Assembly (NCBI GenBank): GCA_003446655.1
Contig: DMCZ01000123.1
Location: forward strand, 1-43,054
Direction: 5' to 3'
DNA length: 43,054 bases
Source of the DNA: Thauera sp.
GTDB lineage: Bacteria > Pseudomonadota > Gammaproteobacteria > Burkholderiales > Rhodocyclaceae
Under the pieces are notes generated by a model. That model had not been told where the DNA came from and made no database searches. It saw only the letters and a list, made by a program, of their open reading frames with translations. This document shows positions 16,158 to 23,915 of the stretch, piece after piece (position 1 is the stretch's first letter; each line of letters starts with the position of its first letter). A program made the position numbers and the translations under genes.

Positions 16158-16715
16158 TTACAGCACCTTCTCGATCGCCTTCAGCACCTCGGGCGCGTCC
16201 GGCTTGACGCGGCTTGGAAAGGCGGCGACGACGCGGCCGTTACGGTCGATGACGTATTTGTGGAAGTTCCAGTCGGGCGCGGCGGACTGGCGCGCGATCT
16301 CGCGGAACAGTGGGTGTGCGCGCTCGCCGGTCACCTGGATCGGGGCGAACATGTCGAAGGTCACGCCGAAGTTCTCGAAGCACACCTCGGCGGTCTTGGC
16401 CTCGTCGCCTGCTTCCTGGCGAAAATCATCGGAGGGAAAGCCGGCGACCTTCAGGCCACGGTCTTTGTATTTCTGGTGAACGGACTCGAGTTCGCGAAAC
16501 TGACGGGTGAAGCCGCAGTGGCTGGCAGTGTTGACGACCAGGACCGGCTGTCCGCCAAAGCGCTCGGAAAGATTGACCACTTCGTCGGAATGCAGGCGCC
16601 GCAGCTCGTGGCTGAACATCGGTGCGCCTGCGCTCTGCGAGTCGGCGAAGGCGGGGGCGCAAATCGCGGCAAGCGCGACGGGCATGAAGAGGCGACGAAA
16701 AGCGGCTGGCAGCAT
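16158..16715 (-). CDS. Exported glutathione peroxidase-like protein
   Basis: The product has 185 residues. A Sec-type signal peptide (RRLFMPVALAAICAPAFA, cleavage near 24) comes before a thioredoxin-fold peroxidase domain. The peroxidatic cysteine lies in VVNTASHCGFTRQF (Cys 67), and the conserved Trp/Asn motif is present (DWNFHKYVIDRNG). The usual GFPCNQFG motif reads GFPSDDFRQEAG, so the Cys of that loop is replaced and the active-site surroundings differ from typical BtuE-like enzymes. The family reduces hydroperoxides with glutathione or thioredoxin. Periplasmic location makes the electron donor uncertain. It lies between the chemoreceptor gene (57 bases upstream) and gor. Confidence 0.85.
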   Translation of the reverse strand: MLPAAFRRLFMPVALAAICAPAFADSQSAGAPMFSHELRRLHSDEVVNLSERFGGQPVLVVNTASHCGFTRQFRELESVHQKYKDRGLKVAGFPSDDFRQEAGDEAKTAEVCFENFGVTFDMFAPIQVTGERAHPLFREIARQSAAPDWNFHKYVIDRNGRVVAAFPSRVKPDAPEVLKAIEKVL

Positions 16716-16772
16716 GCGGTCTCCGGTTGCAGTGGCGGATAGACCGCAGCCAGCGCCGCAGGTTCGCCTGCG

Positions 16773-18275
16773 TCAGCCGACGCGGAAGCTGCCCACCGCC
16801 TGGGAGAGCTCGCGCGCGCTGCGTTCGAGCGCGTCCACTTCGTCGGCAACGGCACTTGCCGAAGCCTCCGTATCCTCGGCCAGTCGCGCTACCGATTCCA
16901 CGGCGCCGGCAATCTGGCGGGCAGCCGTGCTCTGCTCACCGAGGCTTGCGGCGATGGCTGCGAAGACCTGCTCCACACGGCCGGCTTCGGCGGTGATGCG
17001 TTCGATCGACGCGCCCGCTTCGGCAGCGAGGTCCGTGCCCTTGCCGACGCGCTCGACTGCGGAGTCGATGTTGGCCAGCGCCTGTGTCCTGCTCGTCTGG
17101 ATGTCGTTGATCATCCCCGCGATCTCCTCGGTGGCGGCCGAGGTGCGTTCGGCGAGCTTGCGCACCTCGTCTGCAACCACCGCGAAGCCACGGCCTTGCT
17201 CGCCAGCGCGCGCGGCCTCGATTGCTGCGTTGAGTGCGAGCAGGTTGGTCTGGCCGGCAATGTCCTTGATGAGACCGACGACTTCGGCAACACGGTCGGA
17301 CTGGTTGCCCAGGTCCTCGACGCCGTGCGCGGAGTGCTGGATGGCGCCGGCAATGCCGGTGATCTCGTCGATGGCGGCCTTGACGACGCTCGCGCCGCTG
17401 CGCGCGGATCTGCCCGAATCTGCGGCCAACGCGCGCGCCTGCTCCGCGTCGGCAGCCAGTCGCGCCATCTCGGCGGTGAGCGTATCGACCGACGTGGCGA
17501 TGTCGCTCGTTGCAGCGCGCTGCTGGCGCATGCGGTCAGCGGCATTGCCCGAGTGGTGGTCGAGCGCTTGTGCGCTGGTGGCGATGGATAGCGCTTCGCG
17601 GTTGATGCGTTCGAGCGTCCTGCCGAGCTTGGCCTGCATGTCGATTACCGAGCGCAGCAGGCTGGAGTGCTCGTCGGTGCTGTCGAGTGGGCGCAGATCG
17701 CCTTCGCCGATGCGGGCGGCAAGGCGCCCGACGCGGGCAGAGACCACGGCATCCTGTTCGAGCCGATGCGCCATGTACATCAGCATCCCTGCTTGCACGA
17801 CCACGTAGGCCGCGTGTGTCAGCACGCGCGCCAGCGAGGGACCGCTTTCGAAGACGTAAAGGCCCCAGTTGAGGGCTTGCACGTAGTTGAAAACGAGGTG
17901 GTGCACCGCAATGAGCACGGCGGCGACCAGGATCGGCCGCCAGTCGCGGTAGTAGAGCAGGAAGGCGAGCAGTACGAAGATCCCGAAATGGGCTTCGATG
18001 ACGCCGCCGAACTGCTGGATCGTCAGCGCCGAGAACACCATGAAAGCGGCCGCGATGGCCGATCTCGACAGCAGCGAGCCCGCGCTGAGCCAGACCATCG
18101 CACCCGGGACGAGCAGTGCCGGCACGCCCACCGCGATGCCGATCAGCCAGGTGTCGGTGTAGGCCGCGACGCCCAGGGTCAGCAGAAGGTGGACGCATAA
18201 GAAGGCGAGCATCAGGCGGTCGGCAGCGGCGCGCGATGCGTGCAGGGCGTCGAGGAAGTCGTGTTGCGGGGCCAT
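16773..18275 (-). CDS. Methyl-accepting chemotaxis protein with multi-helix membrane sensor
   Basis: This 500-residue chemoreceptor has about six closely spaced hydrophobic helices in residues 20-190 and no large periplasmic loop. The sensor region carries conserved-looking histidines (VIEAHFGIFVLLAF; VLIAVHHLVFNYVQ). A HAMP-like segment follows, then the signalling domain with the hairpin tip QGRGFAVVADEVRKLAERT and the flanking coiled coils. The ATG at 18275 has AGGA seven bases upstream; the frame is open further to 18341 without family support. No che genes are nearby. Membrane-embedded sensing suggests a hydrophobic ligand, bound metal, or redox or energy state, but this is inference. 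Confidence 0.88.
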   Translation of the reverse strand: MAPQHDFLDALHASRAAADRLMLAFLCVHLLLTLGVAAYTDTWLIGIAVGVPALLVPGAMVWLSAGSLLSRSAIAAAFMVFSALTIQQFGGVIEAHFGIFVLLAFLLYYRDWRPILVAAVLIAVHHLVFNYVQALNWGLYVFESGPSLARVLTHAAYVVVQAGMLMYMAHRLEQDAVVSARVGRLAARIGEGDLRPLDSTDEHSSLLRSVIDMQAKLGRTLERINREALSIATSAQALDHHSGNAADRMRQQRAATSDIATSVDTLTAEMARLAADAEQARALAADSGRSARSGASVVKAAIDEITGIAGAIQHSAHGVEDLGNQSDRVAEVVGLIKDIAGQTNLLALNAAIEAARAGEQGRGFAVVADEVRKLAERTSAATEEIAGMINDIQTSRTQALANIDSAVERVGKGTDLAAEAGASIERITAEAGRVEQVFAAIAASLGEQSTAARQIAGAVESVARLAEDTEASASAVADEVDALERSARELSQAVGSFRVG

Positions 18276-18306
18276 GAGGTTTTCCTGGTTCCGGGCGTGC
18301 GCGCAG

Positions 18307-18495
18307 TCAGCGCACGATGCAGGCATCGGCGGGCGGGGCATTCAGGGCATGCCAGCCCAGGATCGCTCCACTGTAGGCGATCCAGAGTGCGAGAGCGGCC
18401 CAGCCGACGCGGCTCCGGACGACGGCTGCCCGCCTCCCTTGCGGGGGGCGGGCCTGCCTGCGCCTGGGAGCGTCCTGAGAGTGAAGGCTCGACAT
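18307..18495 (-). CDS. Small single-pass membrane ORF
   Basis: This 62-residue ORF has a basic N terminus (DAPRRRQARPPQGRRAAVVR) and one membrane helix (WAALALWIAYSGAILGWHAL). It lies between the RcnB-like remnant and the chemoreceptor on the same strand. No clear ribosome site is visible and I do not recognise a family. The positive-inside topology is reasonable for a real protein. Confidence 0.42.
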   Translation of the reverse strand: MSSLHSQDAPRRRQARPPQGRRAAVVRSRVGWAALALWIAYSGAILGWHALNAPPADACIVR

Positions 18496-18561
18496 GCCGT
18501 GTAAGAACGGCTGCCAAGCGGAAAACTTTAGCCGGGGGGCCGTTTCGGTGCGTGCGGAACC

Positions 18562-18890
18562 CTACATGCGGTTCAGGTCCTCGATGGCGTCGATGACCAT
18601 TCCGGTGCCCACCGCGATCAGCAGGATGTCTGCGGCCACGCGTACGTAGCGGTACCCCTCCGGCGGCATGCCGAAGCGCACCACGATATCGCCGGGTGCG
18701 TCGTAATACACGACGTTGCGCGGAAGCCGATAGCCGATCCGCCATTGCTTGGCCAGCCCCGGCGGCATGCAGCCATTGCGCTTCTTCGCCAGCCCGGGCG
18801 GGCAGTAGCGGCTGCGGTAGCGTTCGCTGTAGTAGCTGCGCACCACCTCGCGTCATGTCAGCAGTGGCAGCAGATTGATGCGAAAAACTC
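18562..18890 (-). pseudogene. RcnB-like gene, 5' end broken
   Basis: The body (18846 to 18562) encodes VRSYYSERYRSRYCPPGLAKKRNGCMPPGLAKQW...PPEGYRYVRVAADILLIAVGTGMVIDAIEDLNRM, the C-terminal core of the RcnB family of small periplasmic proteins. Family members begin with a signal peptide, which is absent here. Reading upstream in the same frame gives an in-frame TGA just before REVVRSYY. Before that come the codons for NLLPLLT, preceded by GGAGGAG at a proper distance but with ATC where a start codon would be expected. This looks like the beginning of a signal peptide fused by deletion to the family core, with the start lost. A truncated product from GTG at 18846 is possible. It follows ppk2 by fewer than 30 bases. 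Confidence 0.55.
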
Positions 18891-18915
18891 CTCCGGAGAC
18901 GACTTCATCCGCGCC

Positions 18916-20103
18916 TCAAAGCAGGGGGATCGCATCCTTCTCGCCCCGCTCGTACACCACGTTGGCACGGCCCACCAACAGCGGATCGAGCGGGCCGATG
19001 CGCTCGATGTCCTTGTTGGTATAGGGCAGCTTGTGCAGCACGTAGCGCAGGGCGTTGAGGCGTGCGCGCTTCTTGCAATCGGACTTGACCACGGTCCATG
19101 GCGCGTCGGCCGTGTCGGTGTAGAAGAACATCGCCTCCTTGGCCTTGGTGTAGTCGTCCCACTTGTCGAGCGAGGCAAGGTCGATCGGCGACAACTTCCA
19201 TTGCTTGAGCGGGTGCGACTCACGCTCCTTGAAACGGCGGCGCTGCTCCTCGCGGCTGACCGAGAACCAGAACTTGATCACGTGAATGCCGCTGCGCACC
19301 AGGTTGCGCTCGAACTCGGGCACCTGGCGCATGAACTCGTTGTACTCGTCGTTGCTGCAGAAGCCCATTACCCGCTCGACGCCCGCGCGGTTGTACCAGG
19401 AGCGGTCGAACAGCACGATCTCGCCCGCGGTCGGCAGGTGCTGGATGTAGCGCTGGAAATACCACTGGCCGCGCTCGATGTCGGACGGTTTCTCCAGCGC
19501 GACGACGCGCGCGCCACGCGGATTCAGGTGTTCCATGAAGCGTTTGATGGTGCCGCCCTTGCCGGCGGCGTCGCGGCCCTCGAACAGGATGACCACCCGC
19601 TGCCCGGTCTCCTTTACCCAGGCCTGCAGCTTGAGCAGTTCCACCTGAAGGCGGTATTTCTGTTTCTCGTACGCCTTGCGCGACATCAGGTTGCGGTAGG
19701 GGTAGCCGCCCTGGCGCCAGTCCGGCGCCAGTTCGTCATCCGGATTCGCGGTCGTGGTCGCGGTGCCCGCGTCGGCGCGCATCAGGGCACGGCGCAAGAC
19801 GTGGATGTCATCGGGCGACGCACCTGCGAGGATCGCCTCAAGGGCGCGCACTGCATGCCTGGGGTCGCGCCCGGCCTCGGTCCTGAGAATGTCGGTCACT
19901 GCGACGAGCTTGGCGTCCTCGGCGGCAGAGATGGCTTGCTCGATCTCGAAGCGCTCGATGCCGTCTGCGCTCAGGTCGGGTGCGGTGTCTCCCTGTCGAG
20001 CGGGTCGGCTCGTGATGCTGCCGCGGGCTGTCCTGCGCTTGGTGGCAGCGGGTTGCGCGGGCGTCGTGTTCGCGGCGGGGTGGAGGTCTTCTGTCTTGCT
20101 CAT
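18916..20103 (-). CDS. ppk2: Polyphosphate kinase 2
   Basis: The product has 395 residues. A low-complexity N-terminal extension (about 1-120, rich in Ala, Thr and Arg) leads into the PPK2 domain. The Walker A motif is EGRDAAGKGGT, the lid and substrate region include PRGARVVALEKPS, and the Walker B segment is LFDRSWYNRAGVERVMGF. PPK2 transfers phosphate between polyphosphate and nucleotides; the single-domain form with this length fits class I (nucleoside diphosphate substrates), although class cannot be proven by eye. The frame opens at 20127, but the ATG at 20103 has AAGGAG six bases upstream. A TACACT box lies 24 bases upstream. It is divergent from an esterase gene. Confidence 0.9.
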   Translation of the reverse strand: MSKTEDLHPAANTTPAQPAATKRRTARGSITSRPARQGDTAPDLSADGIERFEIEQAISAAEDAKLVAVTDILRTEAGRDPRHAVRALEAILAGASPDDIHVLRRALMRADAGTATTTANPDDELAPDWRQGGYPYRNLMSRKAYEKQKYRLQVELLKLQAWVKETGQRVVILFEGRDAAGKGGTIKRFMEHLNPRGARVVALEKPSDIERGQWYFQRYIQHLPTAGEIVLFDRSWYNRAGVERVMGFCSNDEYNEFMRQVPEFERNLVRSGIHVIKFWFSVSREEQRRRFKERESHPLKQWKLSPIDLASLDKWDDYTKAKEAMFFYTDTADAPWTVVKSDCKKRARLNALRYVLHKLPYTNKDIERIGPLDPLLVGRANVVYERGEKDAIPLL

Positions 20104-20127
20104 CGGGGTCTCCTTGCTCATCTGCAA

Positions 20128-20133
20128 AGTGTA
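20128..20133 (-). promoter_or_regulatory. -10-like element for ppk2
   Basis: TTACACT on the minus strand gives TACACT 24 bases before the preferred ppk2 start. No clear -35 box is seen. Confidence 0.35.
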
Positions 20134-20241
20134 ATCCTGCCGTTCGCGCAGTGCTGCTGGTCCTTACGCGGCAAATGTGCGCGTTTCGCGACATCTCTCA
20201 CGCTGCGCGCCGGGGATGCGCGCCACGCAGGTCAGGAAAGC

Positions 20242-20247
20242 TAGAAT
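20242..20247 (+). promoter_or_regulatory. -10-like element for the esterase gene
   Basis: GCTAGAAT places TAGAAT 50 bases before the ATG at 20298. It matches the GCTAGAAT boxes of tadA and xpt. No clear -35 box is seen. Confidence 0.38.
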
Positions 20248-20297
20248 TGCGCCCCGACAAGACACTCAGGCGGGATCCGCCCGCTCCATCGTTGCCC

Positions 20298-21248
20298 ATG
20301 CCCCTGACTCCCGAAGCCCGCTCCCTGTTGGACATGGCGTACCGCATCGGTGCGCCGCGCTTTCACCAGCTGTCCGAAGCCCAGGCGCGGCACTCCTTTG
20401 AGAAGCTCCAGTTCGTCTTTCGTCCCGACGCGCCGGCCGTTGCCTCCACGGTCGAGGTGCCGATCCCGCGCCCGGACGGCACGGCGCTCCTCGCGCGGTA
20501 TTACCGCCCGTTGTCGAGTCACGTTGGCCAGTGCCTGCCGCTGCTGATCTATTTCCATGGTGGCGGCTGGTGCGTCGGCGATGTCGCCAGCTTCGACGTG
20601 GTCTGCCGCGAGCTGGCCAACGCTTCGCATTGCGCCGTGCTGTCGGTGGATTACCGGCTCGCACCCGAGCATCCCTTTCCGGCCGCGATCAACGACGCGC
20701 GCCTGGCGTTTGACTGGGCTGTGGAGCAGGCCGGTCTGCTGGAGGTGGATGCGGCACGGATTGCGCTCGGCGGCGACAGTGCGGGGGGCAACCTGTCGAT
20801 CGTCACCGCGCTGGCGTTGCGCGAGGCTGCGGTTCAGCCCCGGTTTCTGATGCTGGTCTATCCGAGCACCGAGATTCGCAGCGAACGTGCCTCGCGCGAG
20901 CGCTACGCAGAGGGCTTCTTCCTCGATCGAGGCACACTGCAGTGGTTCTTCGAGCGCTATCTGCCACAAGGCAACACCGAAGACTGGCGGGCATCGCCCA
21001 TGCGCGCTGCATCGCTTGCGGGCCTGCCACCGATGCTGGTGATCGGCGCAGAGTTCGACCCGCTTGTGGACGACTGCGAGGCCTTCGCTGCGCGGGTTCG
21101 GGCCGAGGGTGGCGACGTTTCCTATCACGTCTTTCCGGGCGTCGTGCATGGCTTCTTCACGCTCGGGAAGGTGTTTCCCGAGGCTCACCAGGCGGTCGCG
21201 CTGTGTGCGCGCGCGCTGCGCCGCCATCTGCTCGACGAGGCTGACTGA
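20298..21248 (+). CDS. Alpha/beta hydrolase, hormone-sensitive lipase (HSL) family
   Basis: The product is a 316-residue cytoplasmic esterase. The oxyanion-hole motif is YFHGGGWCVGD (about 85-95), the nucleophile elbow is GGDSAGGN with Ser at about 161, the acid lies in IGAEFDPLVDD, and the catalytic His in FPGVVHGFF. This is the bacterial HSL (type IV) esterase pattern. The frame is open back to 20151, but that would run through the promoter region; ATG at 20298 (MPLTPEARSLLDMAY) matches the family N terminus. It acts on short-chain esters or related substrates in the family; the real substrate is unknown. It is convergent with an HDOD gene 15 bases away. Confidence 0.88.
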   Translation: MPLTPEARSLLDMAYRIGAPRFHQLSEAQARHSFEKLQFVFRPDAPAVASTVEVPIPRPDGTALLARYYRPLSSHVGQCLPLLIYFHGGGWCVGDVASFDVVCRELANASHCAVLSVDYRLAPEHPFPAAINDARLAFDWAVEQAGLLEVDAARIALGGDSAGGNLSIVTALALREAAVQPRFLMLVYPSTEIRSERASRERYAEGFFLDRGTLQWFFERYLPQGNTEDWRASPMRAASLAGLPPMLVIGAEFDPLVDDCEAFAARVRAEGGDVSYHVFPGVVHGFFTLGKVFPEAHQAVALCARALRRHLLDEAD

Positions 21249-21263
21249 CGCGCCGCCCTGCGA

Positions 21264-22124
21264 TCAGTCGCAGGCCGCGGCGATGAGCTCGTGCCGTGTC
21301 GCGTGGGCGGTGTCGATCAGGGCCTGGAAGGCCTCGCGGCCGACGTCGCCAAGGCTGGCGGCCAGCATTTCCGGCCGCCGCTGGATGCCGAGCAGCGTGT
21401 CGAAGGGGTTGGGCGCCTCGGCGGCCAGGGTGGCGAGGAAGACGAGATCGCTCATGGTCTCGGGCGGCCAGTCGGTGTGAGCGGTCGGGTCGGCCGCACA
21501 GGCGTCGATGATGGTGTCCGGAAGGTCGAAGGCCTCGAGCACCGCGGTGCGCACCGGCTCGTCCCATAGCGCAACGACCTCGGCGAAGCGCGACATGTCG
21601 CCTTCGAGCGCCGGATAACGCGCTGCGCGCGCGAGCAGGTAGAACTGGCCGATGTCCAGCATCAGCCCGGCCAGCATGGCACCGTCGGGGTTGGGGCGAT
21701 CGCGTTCGCGCGCGAAGGCGAAGGCCCAGGCAGCGACGTCGATCGCGTGCATCCACAAGCCGGTGGCGATGAGGCGCATCTGCCGCGAGCGGTGATCGCG
21801 CGCGAGCTGCTCGGCGGCGACCGCAAACGCAAGGCAGCGCAGCGTCGACAGGCCGATGCGGGTGATCGCGTCCTTGATGTTGCTGATCTCGCCGCGATAG
21901 GGGTTCATCGACAGCGTGTTCGCCATGCGGATCACCTTGGCAGCGAGCACCGGCTCCGCCTTGACCGCGCTGGCGATGTCGGCGAGCGAGCTGTCGGGGT
22001 CATCTGCGAGCTTCTTGATCCGGAGGGACAGGTCGAAAACGGTCGGGAAACTGAGTACGCCGTCGCGCAGTTCCTGCTCGATCTGCTCGGCGAAGGCGTC
22101 GATCTGGGACTGGAACTCTTCCAT
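21264..22124 (-). CDS. HDOD domain protein
   Basis: The product is a 286-residue protein made largely of one HDOD domain, a relative of HD phosphohydrolases that lacks catalytic metal ligands. The core includes LSFPTVFDLSLRIKKLADDPDSSLADIASAVKAEPVLAAKVIRMANT, then NIKDAITRIGLSTLRCLAFAVAAEQL, then AGLMLDIGQFYLL. HDOD proteins act as signalling or protein-interaction modules and often accompany GGDEF, EAL or chemosensory systems. No partner domain is present. The ATG at 22124 (MEEFQSQIDAF) is chosen over the open frame to 22187 because of a TAGACT box 28 bases upstream. The xpt gene precedes it by 84 bases on the same strand. Confidence 0.86.
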   Translation of the reverse strand: MEEFQSQIDAFAEQIEQELRDGVLSFPTVFDLSLRIKKLADDPDSSLADIASAVKAEPVLAAKVIRMANTLSMNPYRGEISNIKDAITRIGLSTLRCLAFAVAAEQLARDHRSRQMRLIATGLWMHAIDVAAWAFAFARERDRPNPDGAMLAGLMLDIGQFYLLARAARYPALEGDMSRFAEVVALWDEPVRTAVLEAFDLPDTIIDACAADPTAHTDWPPETMSDLVFLATLAAEAPNPFDTLLGIQRRPEMLAASLGDVGREAFQALIDTAHATRHELIAAACD

Positions 22125-22152
22125 GGGGGCTGTCCGTTCGTTCAAGGCCCCC

Positions 22153-22158
22153 AGTCTA
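22153..22158 (-). promoter_or_regulatory. -10-like element for the HDOD gene
   Basis: CTTAGACT on the minus strand places TAGACT 28 bases before the start at 22124, so this gene may have its own promoter although it follows xpt. Confidence 0.35.
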
Positions 22159-22208
22159 AGTGCGCGCGTTTGCCCGCGCGCGTGCAAATCCCACGCTCTG
22201 CCTCAGGT

Positions 22209-22811
22209 TCAGGGCTGGGTCAGCACGACCCGGCCGTTCTCGAGCGCCTCGACCTGGGCGAGCGTGCATACCGGAACCCCCAGCGCTTCGATCGCCGCAT
22301 GCCCTTTCCTGAAACGCTTCTCGACGATGAAGCTCGCGCACAGCACGGTCGCGCCTGCTTCGCGTGCCATCTCGACCAGTGCCACTGCGGTGCGGCCGTT
22401 GGAGAGGAAGTCGTCGACGATCACCACGCGGTCGCTTGGCACGATGTAGCGCTGCGACAGCACCAGCTTGGTCTCGCCGCCCTTGGTGGGCGAGGGAATC
22501 ACGCGCGCGATCGCAGGCGACTCTACCTGCGGGGCGTATTTCTTCGCGTAGACCAGCGGCCTGTCCAGCGCCTGCGCCACCACCAGGCCGGGGGCGATGC
22601 CGCTCGCTTCGGCAGTGAGGATCACGGTGGGCTCGAACTGCGCAAGACGCCTGGCGAGCTCCTGACCCATCTCGGTGATGAAGCTGGGCTCGATGCGGTG
22701 GTTGAGGAAGTGGTCGATCTTCAGGATCTGGTCGCCGATCACCGTGGCTTCGGCTTCGATGCGCCGCACCAAAGGCGCGTAGGGACGGAGGAGGGAGAGA
22801 TCGGCGTTCAT
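22209..22811 (-). CDS. xpt: Xanthine phosphoribosyltransferase
   Basis: The product has 200 residues and fits the Bacillus-type Xpt rather than the gpt type. Matching segments are DQILKIDHFLNHRIEP near the N terminus, LTAEASGIAPGLVVAQAL, the PRPP-binding loop VVIVDDFLSNGRTAVAL, and the tail FIVEKRFRKG. It converts xanthine and PRPP to XMP in purine salvage. The start at 22811 gives the family N terminus. No purine riboswitch fits in the short leader. A GCTAGAAT box lies 51 bases upstream, facing the identical box of the divergent tadA gene. Confidence 0.88.
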   Translation of the reverse strand: MNADLSLLRPYAPLVRRIEAEATVIGDQILKIDHFLNHRIEPSFITEMGQELARRLAQFEPTVILTAEASGIAPGLVVAQALDRPLVYAKKYAPQVESPAIARVIPSPTKGGETKLVLSQRYIVPSDRVVIVDDFLSNGRTAVALVEMAREAGATVLCASFIVEKRFRKGHAAIEALGVPVCTLAQVEALENGRVVLTQP

Positions 22812-22862
22812 GCGCAGGTCCGTAAACGAAAATGCCCCCTGGGCCGGGGGCTGGTCGCGAGG

Positions 22863-22868
22863 ATTCTA
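22863..22868 (-). promoter_or_regulatory. -10-like element for xpt
   Basis: GGGCTAGAATC read on the minus strand gives TAGAAT 51 bases before xpt. The same eleven-base string occurs on the plus strand before tadA (22934-22944), so the two promoters are inverted copies about 70 bases apart. Confidence 0.42.
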
Positions 22869-22937
22869 GCCCAAGCCTGAACCGCGCGGGCAGGCACTGG
22901 CGCGGTCGATCGGCGCGGCCTGGGTGGGCGTTCGGGC

Positions 22938-22943
22938 TAGAAT
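22938..22943 (+). promoter_or_regulatory. -10-like element for tadA
   Basis: GGGCTAGAATC gives TAGAAT 27 bases before the tadA ATG. No -35 box is evident. Confidence 0.42.
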
Positions 22944-22970
22944 CGCGATCATTCAGGGACGACTGCAGCA

Positions 22971-23435
22971 ATGAACGACGAAGACTACATGCGCGCCGCG
23001 CTCGAGCAGGCGCGTCAGGCCGGGGCCTGCGACGAGGTGCCGGTGGGCGCCGTGGTGGTGCTCGACGGCGAGATCGTCGGCCGCGGCTTCAACCAGCCGA
23101 TCGGCCGCCACGACCCTACGGCCCACGCCGAGATCATGGCCTTGCGCGACGCCGCAGCGCGCCTGGGCAATTACCGCCTGCCCGGCTGCGAACTCTACGT
23201 GACGCTCGAGCCCTGCGTGATGTGCAGCGGCGCGATCATGCACGCCCGCATTGCCCGCGTGGTCTACGGTGCGCGCGACCCCAAGACCGGCGTCGCGGGC
23301 AGCGTGCTCGACCTCTTTGCCGAAGGGCGGCTCAATCACCACGCCAGCATCGAAGGCGGGTTGCTCGCCGACGAGTGCGGGCGCATGTTGTCGAGCTTCT
23401 TCGCAGCGCGGCGCAGCAAGACTCTGGTGGCCTGA
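22971..23435 (+). CDS. tadA: tRNA-specific adenosine deaminase TadA
   Basis: The product has 154 residues. The zinc site is formed by THAEIMAL (HAE, with the catalytic Glu) and PCVMCSGAI (two Cys), the standard deaminase motif pair. VYGARDPKTGVAGSVLDL and LNHHASIEGGLLADECGRMLSSFF complete the TadA signature. It makes inosine at the wobble base of tRNA-Arg(ACG). The gene stops directly against the ATG of an L,D-transpeptidase-like gene (TGA-ATG, no gap), which in turn overlaps a GNAT gene. Confidence 0.93.
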   Translation: MNDEDYMRAALEQARQAGACDEVPVGAVVVLDGEIVGRGFNQPIGRHDPTAHAEIMALRDAAARLGNYRLPGCELYVTLEPCVMCSGAIMHARIARVVYGARDPKTGVAGSVLDLFAEGRLNHHASIEGGLLADECGRMLSSFFAARRSKTLVA

Positions 23436-23915
23436 ATGCGGGTATGTGTGGACATCGGCGAGCAGACGCTGGCATTGATTGGAGACGACGGCGCCTGTAT
23501 CCGCCGCTATCGGGTGTCGACCGCGGCCAAGGGCGCGGGCGAGGAAACCGGCAGTTTCTGTACCCCGCGTGGCCGCCATCGCATCCGCGCCCGGATCGGT
23601 GCCGGGGCGCCCATTGGGACAGTGTTCCGTGGCCGGCGGCCGACCGGCGAGGTTTGGACCGAGGCGTTCTCCGCCGCACAGCCGGGCAAGGACTGGGTGC
23701 TGACCCGCATCCTCTGGCTCTGCGGCGAAGAACCCGGCCGCAACCGTGGCGGGCGGGTGGATTCGATGCGGCGCTACATCTACATCCACGGCACCGGCGA
23801 CGACCAGCCGATGGGAGTGCCACGCTCGCATGGCTGTGTGCGCATGCGCAACCGCGACATCATCGAGCTGTTCGAACTGCTCCCCGTGGGTACCGAAGTG
23901 GAGATCGTGGAATGA
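23436..23915 (+). CDS. L,D-transpeptidase catalytic (YkuD) domain protein without signal peptide
   Basis: This 159-residue protein carries the YkuD catalytic motif HGTGDDQPMGVPRSHGCVRMRN, with the active-site Cys in SHGCVRM. Upstream are the usual strands ALIGDDGACIRRYRVSTAAKG and GSFCTPRGRHRI. YkuD enzymes cross-link peptidoglycan or attach proteins to it, normally outside the membrane. No signal peptide or membrane helix is seen here, and the start directly abuts tadA, leaving no room for one unless the start lies inside tadA. Such stand-alone YkuD proteins are found in many proteobacteria; location and substrate are unclear. Confidence 0.85.
   Translation: MRVCVDIGEQTLALIGDDGACIRRYRVSTAAKGAGEETGSFCTPRGRHRIRARIGAGAPIGTVFRGRRPTGEVWTEAFSAAQPGKDWVLTRILWLCGEEPGRNRGGRVDSMRRYIYIHGTGDDQPMGVPRSHGCVRMRNRDIIELFELLPVGTEVEIVE

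Noticed and set aside
22812..22970. Purine riboswitch before xpt
   Set aside because: The leader between the predicted promoter and the ATG is about 45 bases, too short for the aptamer, and no aptamer pattern is visible.
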